Source: Verrucomicrobiota bacterium | GTDB taxonomy: Bacteria > Verrucomicrobiota > Verrucomicrobiia > Opitutales > Puniceicoccaceae | Assembly (NCBI GenBank): GCA_038744685.1 | Contig: JBCDMB010000001.1 | Span: forward strand, 248,001-312,000 | DNA length: 64,000 nucleotides | Reading direction: 5' to 3' | Part shown: piece by piece, positions 19,053 through 27,922 of the stretch | Layout of the letters: each line of letters opens with the position of its first letter | Position numbering within the stretch: the stretch's first letter is position 1 | The notes under the pieces: model-generated | What the model was told of the DNA's origin: nothing | The model's input: only the letters and a program-made list of their open reading frames with translations | Database searches by the model: none | Program-made: the position numbers and the translations under genes

Positions 19053-19949
19053 CCACTTGACCAGATCGTGTAGAAACGCCGTTTCGCCATGAATTCTGTC
19101 GAGTGCTTCAGAGGCGGATTGGGTCAGCCGATTGGCCTCATCGTGTGCTCTCTCAAGGCCGAGGAGTGAAACGAAGGTAGTCTTTCCGTTGGTGGCATCC
19201 TGACCCGCGGTCTTTCCAGTTGCAGCTTCCGAGGCGGTAAAATCCAGAATATCGTCGACCACCTGAAAAGCCTCTCCGAGGAGATATCCGAAATCAGTCG
19301 ACGCATCGAGACCGTCTTGCGGAGCACCTCCGATTCGTGCCCCCATTCGGCAAGACGTTGCGATAAGAGCCCCGGTCTTTCTGCGGTTGATCGAGTGGAG
19401 GGTTTGGGCTGTGATGGCAAGATCCTCATTCTGAATGTCTTCCATTTGGCCACCCACTAGCTCGACGCTGCCAGCGGCTTGGGCCAAGTCTGCGACCAAT
19501 TGGGATGAGGTCTCCGGTTGTTTTTGGTAGCCGATCGCAAGGATCTCAAATGAGAGGGCAAGCAAGGCGTCCCCAGCTAGGATTGCAGTCGCTTCGTCAA
19601 ATGCCTTGTGGCAGGTGGGTTTACCACGCCGCAAATCACTATCGTCCATTGCGGGGAGGTCGTCATGGATCAACGAATACGTGTGTAGGCACTCGATTGC
19701 TGCTCCAGCGGGAAGCGGCGAAATTTCGGACCCGAAACAGTTAGCGAAAGCACAGGTAAGGATGGGTCTCAGTCGTTTTCCTCCCGCTTGGAGACTGTGC
19801 CTCATCGCCTCGTGAAGCATCACGGGAGGGGTAGTGCTTTTTGGGATCCAATGGTCGAGTTCTGTTTCGATTTCGGACCTCAAAGAGTCGAATTCATCGC
19901 TAAAGCTAAGACGTTTCACGCTGCTCAGTTTTGTGGTCAAGTCTTGCAA
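19032..19949 (-). CDS. ispA: Polyprenyl synthetase (farnesyl/geranyl diphosphate synthase type)
   Basis: The enzyme condenses isopentenyl diphosphate with allylic diphosphates to make C15 (or C20) precursors of quinones and cell-wall lipid carriers. The two Asp-rich motifs are visible: DDLPAMDDSDLRRG (with the two-residue insertion of bacterial short-chain synthases) and DDILDFTAS. GGKRLRPIL binds IPP. Length about 305 fits IspA. The start is uncertain: TTG at 19949 gives the length shown, GTG at 19919 would trim ten residues, and no ATG precedes the conserved part. Confidence 0.9.
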   Translation of the reverse strand: MQDLTTKLSSVKRLSFSDEFDSLRSEIETELDHWIPKSTTPPVMLHEAMRHSLQAGGKRLRPILTCAFANCFGSEISPLPAGAAIECLHTYSLIHDDLPAMDDSDLRRGKPTCHKAFDEATAILAGDALLALSFEILAIGYQKQPETSSQLVADLAQAAGSVELVGGQMEDIQNEDLAITAQTLHSINRRKTGALIATSCRMGARIGGAPQDGLDASTDFGYLLGEAFQVVDDILDFTASEAATGKTAGQDATNGKTTFVSLLGLERAHDEANRLTQSASEALDRIHGETAFLHDLVKWLSNRTS

Positions 19950-19990
19950 TTTTTCAATCTGCTTACCAAGTTTTCGGGTTTTTTACGATC

Positions 19991-20302
19991 ATGCCAACCT
20001 ACGACTACGAGTGCAGCGTCTGCAATTATGAGACAGAGGTCTTTCAATCGATGAAGGACGATCCTTTGCGAAAATGTCCAAAGTGCAAGAGGCTGAAACT
20101 GGTCCGCAAGATTGGTGGAGGTGCTGGACTGATTTTCAAAGGCTCTGGGTTTTACGAAACGGATTACAAGAGCAAGAAGAAAGAAACCAAGGACGGGGGA
20201 TCGGATTCAGGAAACAAGCCTTCTGAAAAAAGTGGAGAGTCTTCCGCGAAAAGTTCGCCAGAGAAGAAGGCCGATTCGACTGCCAAATCCAAAGACAGCT
20301 GA
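19991..20302 (+). CDS. FmdB-type zinc-ribbon protein
   Basis: A 103-residue protein starting MPTYDYECSVCNYETEVFQS, the typical FmdB regulatory zinc-ribbon (CxxC...CxxC, here CSVC and CPKC), followed by KIGGGAGLIFKGSGFYETDY, which is the conserved second half. The last 40 residues are a low-complexity tail of Ser, Lys and Glu. The family is widespread and poorly characterised, and it was first linked to formamidase and amidase regulation. The start ATG 19991 fits the family, and upstream codons belong to the divergent ispA leader. Confidence 0.88.
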   Translation: MPTYDYECSVCNYETEVFQSMKDDPLRKCPKCKRLKLVRKIGGGAGLIFKGSGFYETDYKSKKKETKDGGSDSGNKPSEKSGESSAKSSPEKKADSTAKSKDS

Positions 20303-20308
20303 GCGTTT

Positions 20309-21190
20309 TCATCCCATGGTATTCTCATTTGGAGGAGTGATTTTCAGATTGGTTTCTAGCTCTGATTCAACCCGTTCATCCGAGAAGCACTTTCCTTCTA
20401 CGGGGGTCGCCTCCAAAGGTTGAGTGGCGACTGCACAAGCGACGAAGTCTTCATTTGTAAAGATCCCGTTGGTCGGATCGAGGCCGATCCACCCTGCGCC
20501 GGATAGGTAGACCTCGGTCCATGCGTGCATTGCCTCGGCCCCCTGCAAATCCCCTGTCTCAAGGAGGTAGCCACTCACGAAGCGGGAGGCGAAACCAGCC
20601 CGATTGAGTAGACCTTGAAGAAGAGCAGAGAAATCCCGGCAGGATCCGGCCCCGCGGTCCAGCAATTCTGCAGTAGTAAGGATCCCGGGCTCATCCCTTG
20701 GTTCGTAGATCAGTTTCTCGTTTAAATCGCCTACCAAGCTGGCCAAAAAGGAAACGGTGTCCTTTTCCTTGGGTAGAAACTCGGCTGCTGCTTCAGATAA
20801 CCTAGGGTCGGTTTCCCCTGAGGCATCTAGGTAGGGAGCAAGGGCTCTTTTTTCGGATTCGGAATAGGTAACCGGGAGCTCTAACGCATTCTGAGAAAGA
20901 AGAAAATCAAACGGATTTCTCTCTGCCTTCCGCAATAGGAGTCGATTGGTAACGACGAAAGAGTCTGTGTCGCCCAATAGCTCATAGGAGTAGACGGGGT
21001 TCTCGAAAGCGTCCCGCACAAAACGGAAAGAACCTTCGGGTGTCGCATTTAAATCCTGTTCATACTGACGGAACCTGGGCGTCAAACGGATTGACTGTAA
21101 GGAGAGGCTTACAGGGATGCTGTACCTGTATTCGGTTCGGTGAACTACCTCGTAGAACTCTTGTTTGTCTCCTTTTAGGATGCGGTCCAT
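20309..21190 (-). CDS. Transglutaminase-like protein with bacterial N-terminal region
   Basis: This is a cytosolic papain-fold protein of the transglutaminase superfamily, about 293 residues from ATG 21190. The N-terminus (YEVVHRTEYRYSIPVSLSLQSIRLTPR) is the bacterial transglutaminase N-terminal domain. The catalytic Cys is in RGAGSCRDFSALLQGLLNRAGFASRFVSGYL, the His in AEAMHAWTEVYLSGAGWIGLDPTNG, and the Asp in that last part, so a full Cys-His-Asp triad is present. Proteins like this probably act as proteases or amidases. The start overlaps the end of the cobalamin adenosyltransferase gene by 16 bp. Confidence 0.9.
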   Translation of the reverse strand: MDRILKGDKQEFYEVVHRTEYRYSIPVSLSLQSIRLTPRFRQYEQDLNATPEGSFRFVRDAFENPVYSYELLGDTDSFVVTNRLLLRKAERNPFDFLLSQNALELPVTYSESEKRALAPYLDASGETDPRLSEAAAEFLPKEKDTVSFLASLVGDLNEKLIYEPRDEPGILTTAELLDRGAGSCRDFSALLQGLLNRAGFASRFVSGYLLETGDLQGAEAMHAWTEVYLSGAGWIGLDPTNGIFTNEDFVACAVATQPLEATPVEGKCFSDERVESELETNLKITPPNENTMG

Positions 21191-21729
21191 GGCTCCTCGG
21201 CGATTTGGTTGCGGGAATTTTCGAAGCGCGAGAAGAGAAAGAAAAAGTCTGACAAGCGATTCGTGTAGGAAAGCACGGAGGGTTGAACGGGAGAAGATTG
21301 ATTCAATCTGCTGAGGGTCCTCTCTGCCCTTCGGATCACAGTGCGAATGACGTGTGAAAGCGCAGCAGTTTCGCAACCGCCTGGAAGAAGAAAAAAGTTT
21401 GGTTTTTCCCCAACTAATTTCTCCGTTTCATCGATCCAGGATTCGACTTCTTTGGTATGCTGCTCTGAGAAAGCCTTTTCGGATGTGCTGTTGGGAGCAT
21501 TCGCGACCACTGCCATCAATTCCATTAGGTTTCGTTGAATCTGTGCCATGTGGTTTTGCATGGGATGCTCCTTATCCATTCTAACCCTTAGTAAACCAAT
21601 GAATGAGCAAGCCTCGTCAAAAGTGCCGTAGCAATCGACACGGTTTTCGTCTTTGCGAACCCGAAGGCCTCCGATCAACTGGCAGGTGCCTTGATCGCCT
21701 TTTCGAGTGTAGATTCTTGACCGTGCCAT
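21175..21729 (-). CDS. Cob(I)alamin adenosyltransferase, PduO type
   Basis: The enzyme transfers the adenosyl group of ATP to cob(I)alamin to give adenosylcobalamin. The 184-residue protein starts MARSRIYTRKGDQGTCQLIGG (the ATP-binding N-terminal loop), then VDCYGTFDEACSFIGLLR and VIRTVIRRAERTLSRL, which is the Arg/Glu-rich ATP-binding helix of the family. It is one domain without the PduO C-terminal extension. No other B12 gene is nearby. It is followed by the transglutaminase-like gene with a 16-bp overlap. Confidence 0.93.
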   Translation of the reverse strand: MARSRIYTRKGDQGTCQLIGGLRVRKDENRVDCYGTFDEACSFIGLLRVRMDKEHPMQNHMAQIQRNLMELMAVVANAPNSTSEKAFSEQHTKEVESWIDETEKLVGEKPNFFLLPGGCETAALSHVIRTVIRRAERTLSRLNQSSPVQPSVLSYTNRLSDFFFLFSRFENSRNQIAEEPWTAS

Positions 21730-21824
21730 GGTGCCCAGAGATGTGAATTTCCTCGGTCAAAACAGTCAAGGCCTAGATTGTCGGGCACTGGCCTAGATCA
21801 TTCGGTAAAAGGCAAGGAGACAAA

Positions 21825-23441
21825 TTACCCTGGAAAGCGTTTGAGACTGTCTTCGAGTCCACCGATTCGGCTTTCTGCCAGCCACACACTGGAAAAGTCT
21901 CTTTTGATCTCCTTCAATTCATCGTCGAGATCGAACGCATCCTTCATTCTGCGATTCATTTTACCGGCGCACCGATGTGCTGCCCACAGATTCATTCTCT
22001 TCGCTAATTGAATAGAGGGATCAAGCTCGTCGGTCGGGATTGCGTTCATCCATTCGCAGACTCTCTCAAGTTTCTGGATGTCGACAAGTTTCGATAGCTC
22101 ATCGATCTTTTCGTTTGAGCTAAAGAAGGCGGCGTGGAGAAAGCTTTGGTTGTGATTCGGATAAGGGAGCATTTCGTCGACTCTTCCGAGGTTGACGATG
22201 GCCTGTCCATGACCAGGCCGCTTACTCGGGTAGAATACTTGGTCGATCAGACCGCCCAAATCGTCTGTACCCCGATTTCCTGACCACGATGCCAGAGCAG
22301 CCAAGACCAAGCTCGGAAAAAGAGAAGGTGTCGCCTGCTGATGACCACCGTCACCCCAACACGTAAGAACGAGTCCTCGTGCACCTTGATTGAACCCATT
22401 GGTCGCAGCCGATTCGATATTTCGGGTGGCAAACGAGAGTCTTCCTGTAAAGCTATTCCACGTTCCGGATCCTGGTACTACTTGAAACCTTCCACGGAAG
22501 CCTGCCTTCGAGACAACTTCACACTGTTCGGCAAACGGATGGTCAGGATGGTATCCCCAGATCGCAGGAATGACGTTTTTCGGGAGTTTTTCGACGAGCT
22601 TGGGTCTTTCGAGAATGATGTCAGCCCAAAAGATTGGCTCCTTTCCGAGGCTGGTCGTGATTTCGAAAATCGTTTCGAGAAACGGCAGATAGACTGAGTG
22701 TTTGCCATGTTTTTCTACCATTTCCCGAGAACGTCCCTGACCGAGTTCCCACGGTTCGTCTCCTCCGATATTCGCCTTTTTCGATCGGTAGATCGGGAGG
22801 ACCTCATCGAGAATCTCACGCACGAAGTGTTCGCTTTCCTTTGATGGGTAGAGCGTCGTGCCATGATCTCTGGGTCCAGTGACTGGATGGTTAAATCCGT
22901 TGGGACACTCGGCGAGGTGCTGGTAATCTGAATGCCGAAGCCATCGCTCCATATGACCAAAGCAGTTTTGATTGGGGACAAGTTCGATCTGTCTTTGGGC
23001 GCAGTGTTTCTCCAATGCCTGGACTTCGTCTTTTGTCAGAGGAGAAGCCTCTTTCCAAACCGTTTCATGTTTGGCGAACGCGAACGTGTGCTCCGTATAT
23101 AGCTGGAGTTGATTGTAGCGGAGGGCGGCTAACCAATCGACCAGCGCGAATAGAAATTCCATCGTTGGAACGCGGTCACGGCTGATATCGAGCATGAATC
23201 CTCGTTCGGCAAACAGAGGATTGTCCTGAAAAATGGCTTCCCGCCGAAAATAATCATCTTTTTGCGAGCCTAAGAAAGCCGCTGCGTATTGCTGGCCCGC
23301 TTCGGTTTCTGCTTTGATCCGTGGCGGTGAGTTCAAGCTGCAATGAAGCCGGAACCCGTCACCGGTTACCGGCGGTAACTGGACCTTTGGTGCATACTGT
23401 TCCGCTTCAAAAATCATGCTTCCATGAGGTTGGATTCGCAT
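21825..23441 (-). CDS. Glycoside hydrolase family 20-like protein (beta-hexosaminidase)
   Basis: A (beta/alpha)8 barrel enzyme of about 538 residues from ATG 23441. GH20 enzymes remove terminal N-acetylhexosamines using the substrate acetamido group. Barrel motifs seen are RGFMLDISRDRVPTMEFLFALVDWLAALRYNQLQLYTEHTFAF, NQNCFGHMERWL, and the catalytic Asp-Glu pair in ANIGGDEPWELGQGRS. AIWGYHPDHPF and LVLTCWGDGGHQQ belong to the last strands. No signal peptide is seen, so it may be cytosolic. The classical GH20 N-terminal domain is short or divergent, so specificity is uncertain. Confidence 0.82.
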   Translation of the reverse strand: MRIQPHGSMIFEAEQYAPKVQLPPVTGDGFRLHCSLNSPPRIKAETEAGQQYAAAFLGSQKDDYFRREAIFQDNPLFAERGFMLDISRDRVPTMEFLFALVDWLAALRYNQLQLYTEHTFAFAKHETVWKEASPLTKDEVQALEKHCAQRQIELVPNQNCFGHMERWLRHSDYQHLAECPNGFNHPVTGPRDHGTTLYPSKESEHFVREILDEVLPIYRSKKANIGGDEPWELGQGRSREMVEKHGKHSVYLPFLETIFEITTSLGKEPIFWADIILERPKLVEKLPKNVIPAIWGYHPDHPFAEQCEVVSKAGFRGRFQVVPGSGTWNSFTGRLSFATRNIESAATNGFNQGARGLVLTCWGDGGHQQATPSLFPSLVLAALASWSGNRGTDDLGGLIDQVFYPSKRPGHGQAIVNLGRVDEMLPYPNHNQSFLHAAFFSSNEKIDELSKLVDIQKLERVCEWMNAIPTDELDPSIQLAKRMNLWAAHRCAGKMNRRMKDAFDLDDELKEIKRDFSSVWLAESRIGGLEDSLKRFPG

Positions 23442-23566
23442 TTGTCTGTCAACTGGCCTTGTTCGATCCAAAGGAGGGTAGTCGAAGTGCCCTTTAGAGA
23501 AAGACGTTTCCGTTCGAGAGATTGTCTCAAGGCCTTGCAGGCGACGATTTGCTGGACTGATTCGCA

Positions 23567-24268
23567 ATGGAGCGGCATTTATCGGGGAAGATGCTCAAGG
23601 CGAAGAAAGACCGGTTCCGGACGTGGATTCTGTTCCGCTACTGTCGGTGGTCTATGAGGAAGAAGTTTTTCTCCGTGCGTCTTTATGTGGATCGAGCCGC
23701 GTTTCAGGAGGCTCAAACCTTTCCTCTCATTCTCTACGGGAACCACTGCTACTGGTGGGATGGACTAATGGAGACTCTGATTTTCGATCAGCTGATGCTC
23801 GATTACTACATCATGATGGAAGAGAAGAATCTTCGGCAGTTCCCATTCTTTCAGAAAACGGGTGTATTCGGGGTCGATCTTGAGAGCCGGGAAGGGCGTA
23901 GTCAGGCACTTCTCTATGCCGCACGACTCCTCAGGAGTGACAGTCTTCGCAGAACTTTGGTTATGTATCCGCACGGCAAGTTGGTCGAAGATTTCGATGA
24001 GTGGCCGGAGTTCCATGCTGGTTTGGAGGGACTTCTTCGCTTGAATGAACAGGCAAAGGCAAGACCGATGGCCAAGAAGATCCACGCTGGTCGTTATCCT
24101 TTACCGGAGGCGGTTTTGCGGATCGGTAGTCCGACAGAGAGTAATGGTTTGGAAGAGGGTCTGCGTGAGACGTACGGAGAACTCATGGATGATATTCGCG
24201 ACAGTCGGACTGAAGATCGTCTTTGGTTAATTCCCCCACCGAGAAAGTGGCGTGGAAATACCGACTAG
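23567..24268 (+). CDS. PlsC-like lysophospholipid acyltransferase
   Basis: A 233-residue protein with the acyltransferase HxxxxD signature as NHCYWWDG in LILYGNHCYWWDGLMETL and a second block VMYPHGKLVED in the place of the usual PEG/T motif. A hydrophobic stretch precedes the first motif. The family esterifies lysophosphatidic acid or similar acceptors at the inner membrane face. The PHGK block deviates from the usual motif, so the acceptor may differ, for example an ornithine-lipid or carotenoid acyltransferase. The alternative start is ATG 23591. It is transcribed divergently from the GH20-like gene. Confidence 0.78.
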   Translation: MERHLSGKMLKAKKDRFRTWILFRYCRWSMRKKFFSVRLYVDRAAFQEAQTFPLILYGNHCYWWDGLMETLIFDQLMLDYYIMMEEKNLRQFPFFQKTGVFGVDLESREGRSQALLYAARLLRSDSLRRTLVMYPHGKLVEDFDEWPEFHAGLEGLLRLNEQAKARPMAKKIHAGRYPLPEAVLRIGSPTESNGLEEGLRETYGELMDDIRDSRTEDRLWLIPPPRKWRGNTD

Positions 24269-24294
24269 AGTTGTCTCGTTGGAAGGATAGGAGC

Positions 24295-24310
24295 GGCGAC
24301 TTCAGTCGCC
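24295..24310. repeat. REP-like hairpin
   Basis: A short palindrome with 6-bp arms GGCGAC and GTCGCC and loop TTCA follows the phrase TAGGAGCGGC. It sits in the gap after the acyltransferase gene. Its core resembles the palindrome at 14019-14040, which suggests a dispersed repeat family. Confidence 0.45.
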
Positions 24311-24434
24311 GAACCGAGGCCATGTGCGAAAGAGTCCTTTCGACTCAAGGAATCCCTACAAAAACACTACCCAAGGCGTGCCAGCAGCTTCCTCGTTCAC
24401 AGAGTGCTTCGGCCGAGAAGAAAACGAGCACTCC

Positions 24435-24926
24435 TTACGATTCGGTGGCCGCTTTTGCGGGGTCGTAACCCGGAATTTTTCCTTCATCGAAATCGATCAT
24501 GTCGCAAACGCAGTCGATCGTGCCGATCATATCGGGACATCCCATGTTGGTAAGGCTCTCAGCGAGGAACTCCCGACCCGCTTCGGTTCTTCCCTTGTGA
24601 GTGACCTCGCGGTTCCAATCCGCGACTCGTAAATCGTCCGGAAAAATCTCCATGAGGAGCTGATCGAGCTTCTCCTGATCCTCACCGGCGTCTTGAACGG
24701 CATCAATGACTTGCTGCGGTTCAATTCCGAGATGAAGGCAGAGAAAACGATCGAATCCACGGCAGAAATTCTTGTGGTATGATTTGGGCAAACCATCCGC
24801 GAGATGCTTCCGAATCTTCGCGATGAATCGCGGCAAGTGAAGGAGGCCGCAGGGGTGTGGCTCGTAAGGAGAGGGCAGGTCGCGTAGAATGACCCCTGTC
24901 GGTCCGAGAGGTTCCTCGTCTGACAT
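24435..24926 (-). CDS. DUF5069 domain-containing protein
   Basis: A 163-residue cytosolic protein. The recognised pattern is ILRDLPSPYEPHPCGLLHLPRFIAKIRKHLADGLPKSYHKNFCRGFDRFLCLHLGI, which fits the DUF5069 family (a DL-P...G...LPR..DK.R..L.G pattern followed by GxDxxxLxxLGI). No function is known for this family. It lies 10 bp downstream of tkt in the same direction, so it is probably cotranscribed with it. A Cys-rich tail (MGCPDMIGTIDCVCDMID) is a minor oddity. Confidence 0.75.
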   Translation of the reverse strand: MSDEEPLGPTGVILRDLPSPYEPHPCGLLHLPRFIAKIRKHLADGLPKSYHKNFCRGFDRFLCLHLGIEPQQVIDAVQDAGEDQEKLDQLLMEIFPDDLRVADWNREVTHKGRTEAGREFLAESLTNMGCPDMIGTIDCVCDMIDFDEGKIPGYDPAKAATES

Positions 24927-24936
24927 CGAAAAAGGG

Positions 24937-26928
24937 TTAGGAAATCGCTTGGACAGCAGCTACGACCGTTGCCGCATTCATTCCGAGCTTCTCCATCACC
25001 TCATTTCCAGGAGCGCTGATTCCGAATCGATCAATCCCAACAACCTTTCCGTCGATTCCCACATAGTGGAACCACGGTTGAGAGATCCCTGCTTCGATGG
25101 CGACTCGCTTCCGGCACGAACTTGGCAAAACGGATTCTTTGTAGTCGCTATCCTGACGCTCGAAGACCTCGAAGCATGGGAGGGAGACCACCCGCGTTCC
25201 CGGTCCGATCTCTTTAGCGGCGGCAACTGCGTGCTGAACCTCGCTTCCCGTTGCGAGGAGGATGACCTCGAGATCGGAAGTTTCCTTTACGACTACGTAA
25301 CCGCCTTTGAGCGCGCCCTCTCTCTTTGCCTTCGCAGAGCCTGGGAGCGAAGGAATGCTCTGACGGGTAAGAATAAGGCCGGTAGGTCCATCGGAGCGAA
25401 CTACGGCGGAGGCGAATGCAGCAACTGCTTCTTCGGCATCACCAGGACGGTAAACGTCCAGGAACGGGATCGCCCGGAGAGCTGCGACAATCTCGACTGG
25501 CTGGTGTGTCGGACCATCTTCCCCTACACCAATGCTGTCGTGGGTCCACACGTGGAAGTTATGCAGATGAGAGAGTGCAGAAAGGCGGACTGACGGACGC
25601 ATGTAATCCGCAAAAGTCGCAAAGGTTGCCCCGCTCGCGAGGAAAAGGCCGTCGTAGGCGAGCCCATTGACGATTGCACCCATCGCATGCTCCCGAATTC
25701 CAAATCGTAGATTGCGTCCCGTAAAATTCTCCCGCGTGAAGTCTCCCAGTCCGTCCAAATAGTTCTTGGTCGAACCATGAAGGTCGGCACTTCCACTTAC
25801 AAGGTTTGGAACCTGAGCTGCAATCGCATTCAAAATCTTCCCCCCGGAAGCACGGGTGGCGACTGCTTTCTCTGCGTCGAATTCAGGGATTTCTCCCATC
25901 AGAGTCTCAGCGGAAGGAAATACTTTGCCTTCAGCTGCTTCCAATTGTGTAGCTAGCTCATTGTTGGCTGCCTTCCAAGCTTCGAACGTTTTTGTCCAAG
26001 CAGTATATGCGGTCTTCTTTTCGACTGCTTTATCAGCGAAGAACTTCCGAACTTCTTCAGAAACATAGAAAGTCTCGTCGGGCAGTCCGAGACCCTTGCG
26101 TGCCTCCTCGGCAAAACTAGCACCACCTTCTCCATGGGCCTTGGCGGTTCCCTCTACTTGGGGAATTCCTTTACCGATTAGAGTCCTGCAAAGGATGAAT
26201 TTTGGATGACCATTCCGCGATGCCTTTGCTTTTTCGAAGGCGTCCGCGAATGCCTGGATGTCCTGTCCATCGACCTCGAACACCTCGTAGCCGTAGGCAC
26301 GGTAACGCTCGGCAGTATCTTCGCTCTGGGTCTCTGCTGCCATCGCATCGAGAGTCACACGGTTTGCATCGTAGAGGAGGATCAGGTTATCGAGTCCAAA
26401 GTGACCGGCAAAGGCCGAGGCTTCGGCGGCAACTCCTTCCTGGAGACAACCATCGCCCGCGAGGCATACCACATGGTGGTCGAAAATTCTGTGTTCTTCC
26501 GTGTTGTAATGGCCCGCAGCCATTTTTCCGGAAACGGCCAGACCGACTGCGTTTCCTACCCCCTGACCCAGGGGCCCTGTGGTGCATTCTACGCCGGGAG
26601 TCTCATGAAACTCAGGATGACCCGGAGTGATACTGCCCATCTGTCGAAAATTCTTCACCTCATCGAGAGGTAGGTCAAAGCCGCTTAGGTGCAGCCACGC
26701 GTAGAGGAACATACTGCCGTGACCGGCTGAGAGAACAAATCGGTCCCGATTGAGCCATCGCGGTTCCGTGGGATCAAAAGAGAGCCCCTCACTAAAGAGA
26801 TAAGATCCAATTTCGGCGGTTCCAAGTGGAAGTCCGAGGTGCCCTGAGCTGCAGGCATGGACTGCGTCAATAGCCAGGCCCCTGGCCTGTGTTGCTGCGG
26901 CTGCGAGAATATCGTGGTCGATCGGCAT
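24937..26928 (-). CDS. tkt: Transketolase
   Basis: Transketolase is the thiamine-diphosphate enzyme of the non-oxidative pentose-phosphate pathway. From ATG 26928 the protein has 663 residues, as usual. The N-terminus [26 protein letters not shown] is the conserved first TPP segment. [21 protein letters not shown]...[11 protein letters not shown] is the GDG...N cofactor motif. The TPP-activating Glu lies in [12 protein letters not shown], and [17 protein letters not shown] and the C-terminal domain are complete. The TTG at 26937 is less likely as start. The downstream DUF5069 gene is 10 bp away. Confidence 0.95.
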   Translation of the reverse strand: MPIDHDILAAAATQARGLAIDAVHACSSGHLGLPLGTAEIGSYLFSEGLSFDPTEPRWLNRDRFVLSAGHGSMFLYAWLHLSGFDLPLDEVKNFRQMGSITPGHPEFHETPGVECTTGPLGQGVGNAVGLAVSGKMAAGHYNTEEHRIFDHHVVCLAGDGCLQEGVAAEASAFAGHFGLDNLILLYDANRVTLDAMAAETQSEDTAERYRAYGYEVFEVDGQDIQAFADAFEKAKASRNGHPKFILCRTLIGKGIPQVEGTAKAHGEGGASFAEEARKGLGLPDETFYVSEEVRKFFADKAVEKKTAYTAWTKTFEAWKAANNELATQLEAAEGKVFPSAETLMGEIPEFDAEKAVATRASGGKILNAIAAQVPNLVSGSADLHGSTKNYLDGLGDFTRENFTGRNLRFGIREHAMGAIVNGLAYDGLFLASGATFATFADYMRPSVRLSALSHLHNFHVWTHDSIGVGEDGPTHQPVEIVAALRAIPFLDVYRPGDAEEAVAAFASAVVRSDGPTGLILTRQSIPSLPGSAKAKREGALKGGYVVVKETSDLEVILLATGSEVQHAVAAAKEIGPGTRVVSLPCFEVFERQDSDYKESVLPSSCRKRVAIEAGISQPWFHYVGIDGKVVGIDRFGISAPGNEVMEKLGMNAATVVAAVQAIS

Positions 26929-27076
26929 GATTGGCAAAGTGTGAATCGAATTTGGAGCTTATGAGAAAAGAGCTGGAACCGACTCAGGGGCAATCCTTCT
27001 TTTTTCCGGAGAGTGCTAGTTGGGTAAAATTTTCGTTGATTCGCAATCAGAACACCGTATTGGTCGAGGTTTGTTT

Positions 27077-27130
27077 TGCCCAGTAGCTTAGCGGTAGAGT
27101 CCCGAAGACTTTCGGGATTGATCACTGAGC
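27077..27130 (+). pseudogene. Broken tRNA-Asn copy 1, interrupted by an 18-nt hairpin
   Basis: Positions 27077-27099 copy the 5' half of the intact tRNA-Asn at 27241 (acceptor strand and D-arm, one base different). The anticodon stem region is then replaced by TCCCGAAGACTTTCGGGA at 27100-27117, a hairpin with 7-bp arms. After it TTGATCACT restarts the 3' half of the anticodon arm, but the T-arm and acceptor 3' strand are missing. It cannot fold as a tRNA. Confidence 0.75.
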
Positions 27131-27162
27131 AGGAAGGCATTTTTGACAGTGACTTTGAAAAA

Positions 27163-27214
27163 CCCGGCAGCTCAGCGGTAGAGTCCCGAAGACTTTCGGG
27201 ATTAATCACTGAGC
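27163..27214 (+). pseudogene. Broken tRNA-Asn copy 2 with the same hairpin
   Basis: Same architecture as copy 1. The D-arm sequence lies at 27163-27183, the identical hairpin TCCCGAAGACTTTCGGGA at 27184-27201, and TTAATCACTGAGC at 27202-27214. T-arm and acceptor 3' strand are missing. The 32 bases between copies 1 and 2 show no match to a tRNA. Confidence 0.75.
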
Positions 27215-27240
27215 CTTAGACAATTTCCGTAACCATTTCA

Positions 27241-27315
<75 letters not shown>

Positions 27316-27322
27316 CTTTAGA

Positions 27323-27347
27323 CCCTTCCTAAAAGAAGGGTTTTTTT
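27323..27347 (+). terminator. Rho-independent terminator of the tRNA, overlapping the next ribosome site
   Basis: Arms CCCTTC (27323-27328) and GAAGGG (27335-27340) with a six-base loop are followed by seven T (27341-27347). The very next bases are the ATG of the GIY-YIG gene. The 3' arm AAGGG is therefore also positioned as its Shine-Dalgarno sequence, so this hairpin may hide the ribosome site of any read-through transcript. Confidence 0.85.
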
Positions 27348-27605
27348 ATGCCCATGTTTCACGTCTACATTCTCGAAAATCCCGCCGGTAGGTTTTACAT
27401 CGGCCAAACCTCGGACCTGAAAGCTCGAATCGCCGACCACAACAGAACTGACGAAATCGAAGGGAAGTTCACTCGAAAAAACGGGCCGTGGAAGCTGATC
27501 TGGTCTGAGGAGCATCCAGACCGTAGGTCGGCAATGAGACGGGAGAGGGAGATCAAGTCTTGGAGATCCTCCGCGATGATCCGTCGAAAACTACTCTCAA
27601 AGTAG
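27348..27605 (+). CDS. Single-domain GIY-YIG nuclease
   Basis: An 85-residue protein made only of the GIY-YIG catalytic domain (UvrC/SLX1-like). HVYILENPAGRFYIGQTSDL holds the VYI...YIG pair, with Arg in DLKARIADHNR, and the later ARMRRERE-like helix (SAMRREREIKSW, Glu being the metal ligand candidate) and KLIWSEEHPDRRSA are as in small YhbQ-type proteins. ATG 27348 directly follows the terminator T-run and ATG 27354 is an alternative. It lies downstream of tRNA-Asn, and a decayed copy of the same unit lies at 34398-34668. The role is unknown, possibly DNA repair or a selfish nuclease. Confidence 0.9.
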   Translation: MPMFHVYILENPAGRFYIGQTSDLKARIADHNRTDEIEGKFTRKNGPWKLIWSEEHPDRRSAMRREREIKSWRSSAMIRRKLLSK

Positions 27606-27684
27606 CTCGGAGGCCCAGTCCCGAAAGCTTTCGGGATTAATCACTTTGTCATATTCCGCTTTCTCGGGACTACCTGTGCACCCA
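27602..27684 (+). pseudogene. Broken tRNA-Asn copy 3 overlapping the GIY-YIG stop
   Basis: GTAGCTC at 27603-27609, which contains the GIY-YIG stop codon TAG, and CCCAG at 27615-27619 recall the tRNA 5' half. A perfect 18-bp palindrome TCCCGAAAGCTTTCGGGA follows at 27620-27637, then TTAATCACTTTGTC (27638-27651), identical to the 3' half of the tRNA anticodon arm. CTACCTGTGCACCCA at 27670-27684 matches the tRNA 3' end with a few changes. T-loop sequence is lost. Confidence 0.65.
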
Positions 27685-27899
27685 CAAAAAATTTAACCTC
27701 TGTTAAGTCTTTCGTCGTTCATCAGATCTGTTCGTTGCATTTGGCGAAACTTGGACGTAAACGGCGCTGGCCGAAGCAGCTCTTTCAAATTCAAGCCTCC
27801 AGTTCACAAGATACGATCAAGGCAAAGGTTGGGTATTTGGTCGGTATGCTGCTAACGCAAACTCTGACAAAAGTACTTGATTTCAATGTCTGGCCCTTT

Positions 27900-27914
27900 A
27901 GGTTGAATCAACCT
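27900..27914. promoter_or_regulatory. Candidate operator palindrome before the 27923 gene
   Basis: AGGTTGA-A-TCAACCT is a perfect 7-bp inverted repeat with one central base, ending 8 bases before the ATG at 27923. Its place over the ribosome-binding region of a likely small DNA-binding protein fits autoregulation. No -10/-35 pair was clear. Confidence 0.45.
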
Positions 27915-27922
27915 TTTTGGAA

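Noticed and set aside
27077-27214. Two extra functional tRNA genes upstream of tRNA-Asn
   Set aside because: The D-arms are good, but the anticodon arm is replaced by a hairpin and T-arm and acceptor 3' strand are missing.
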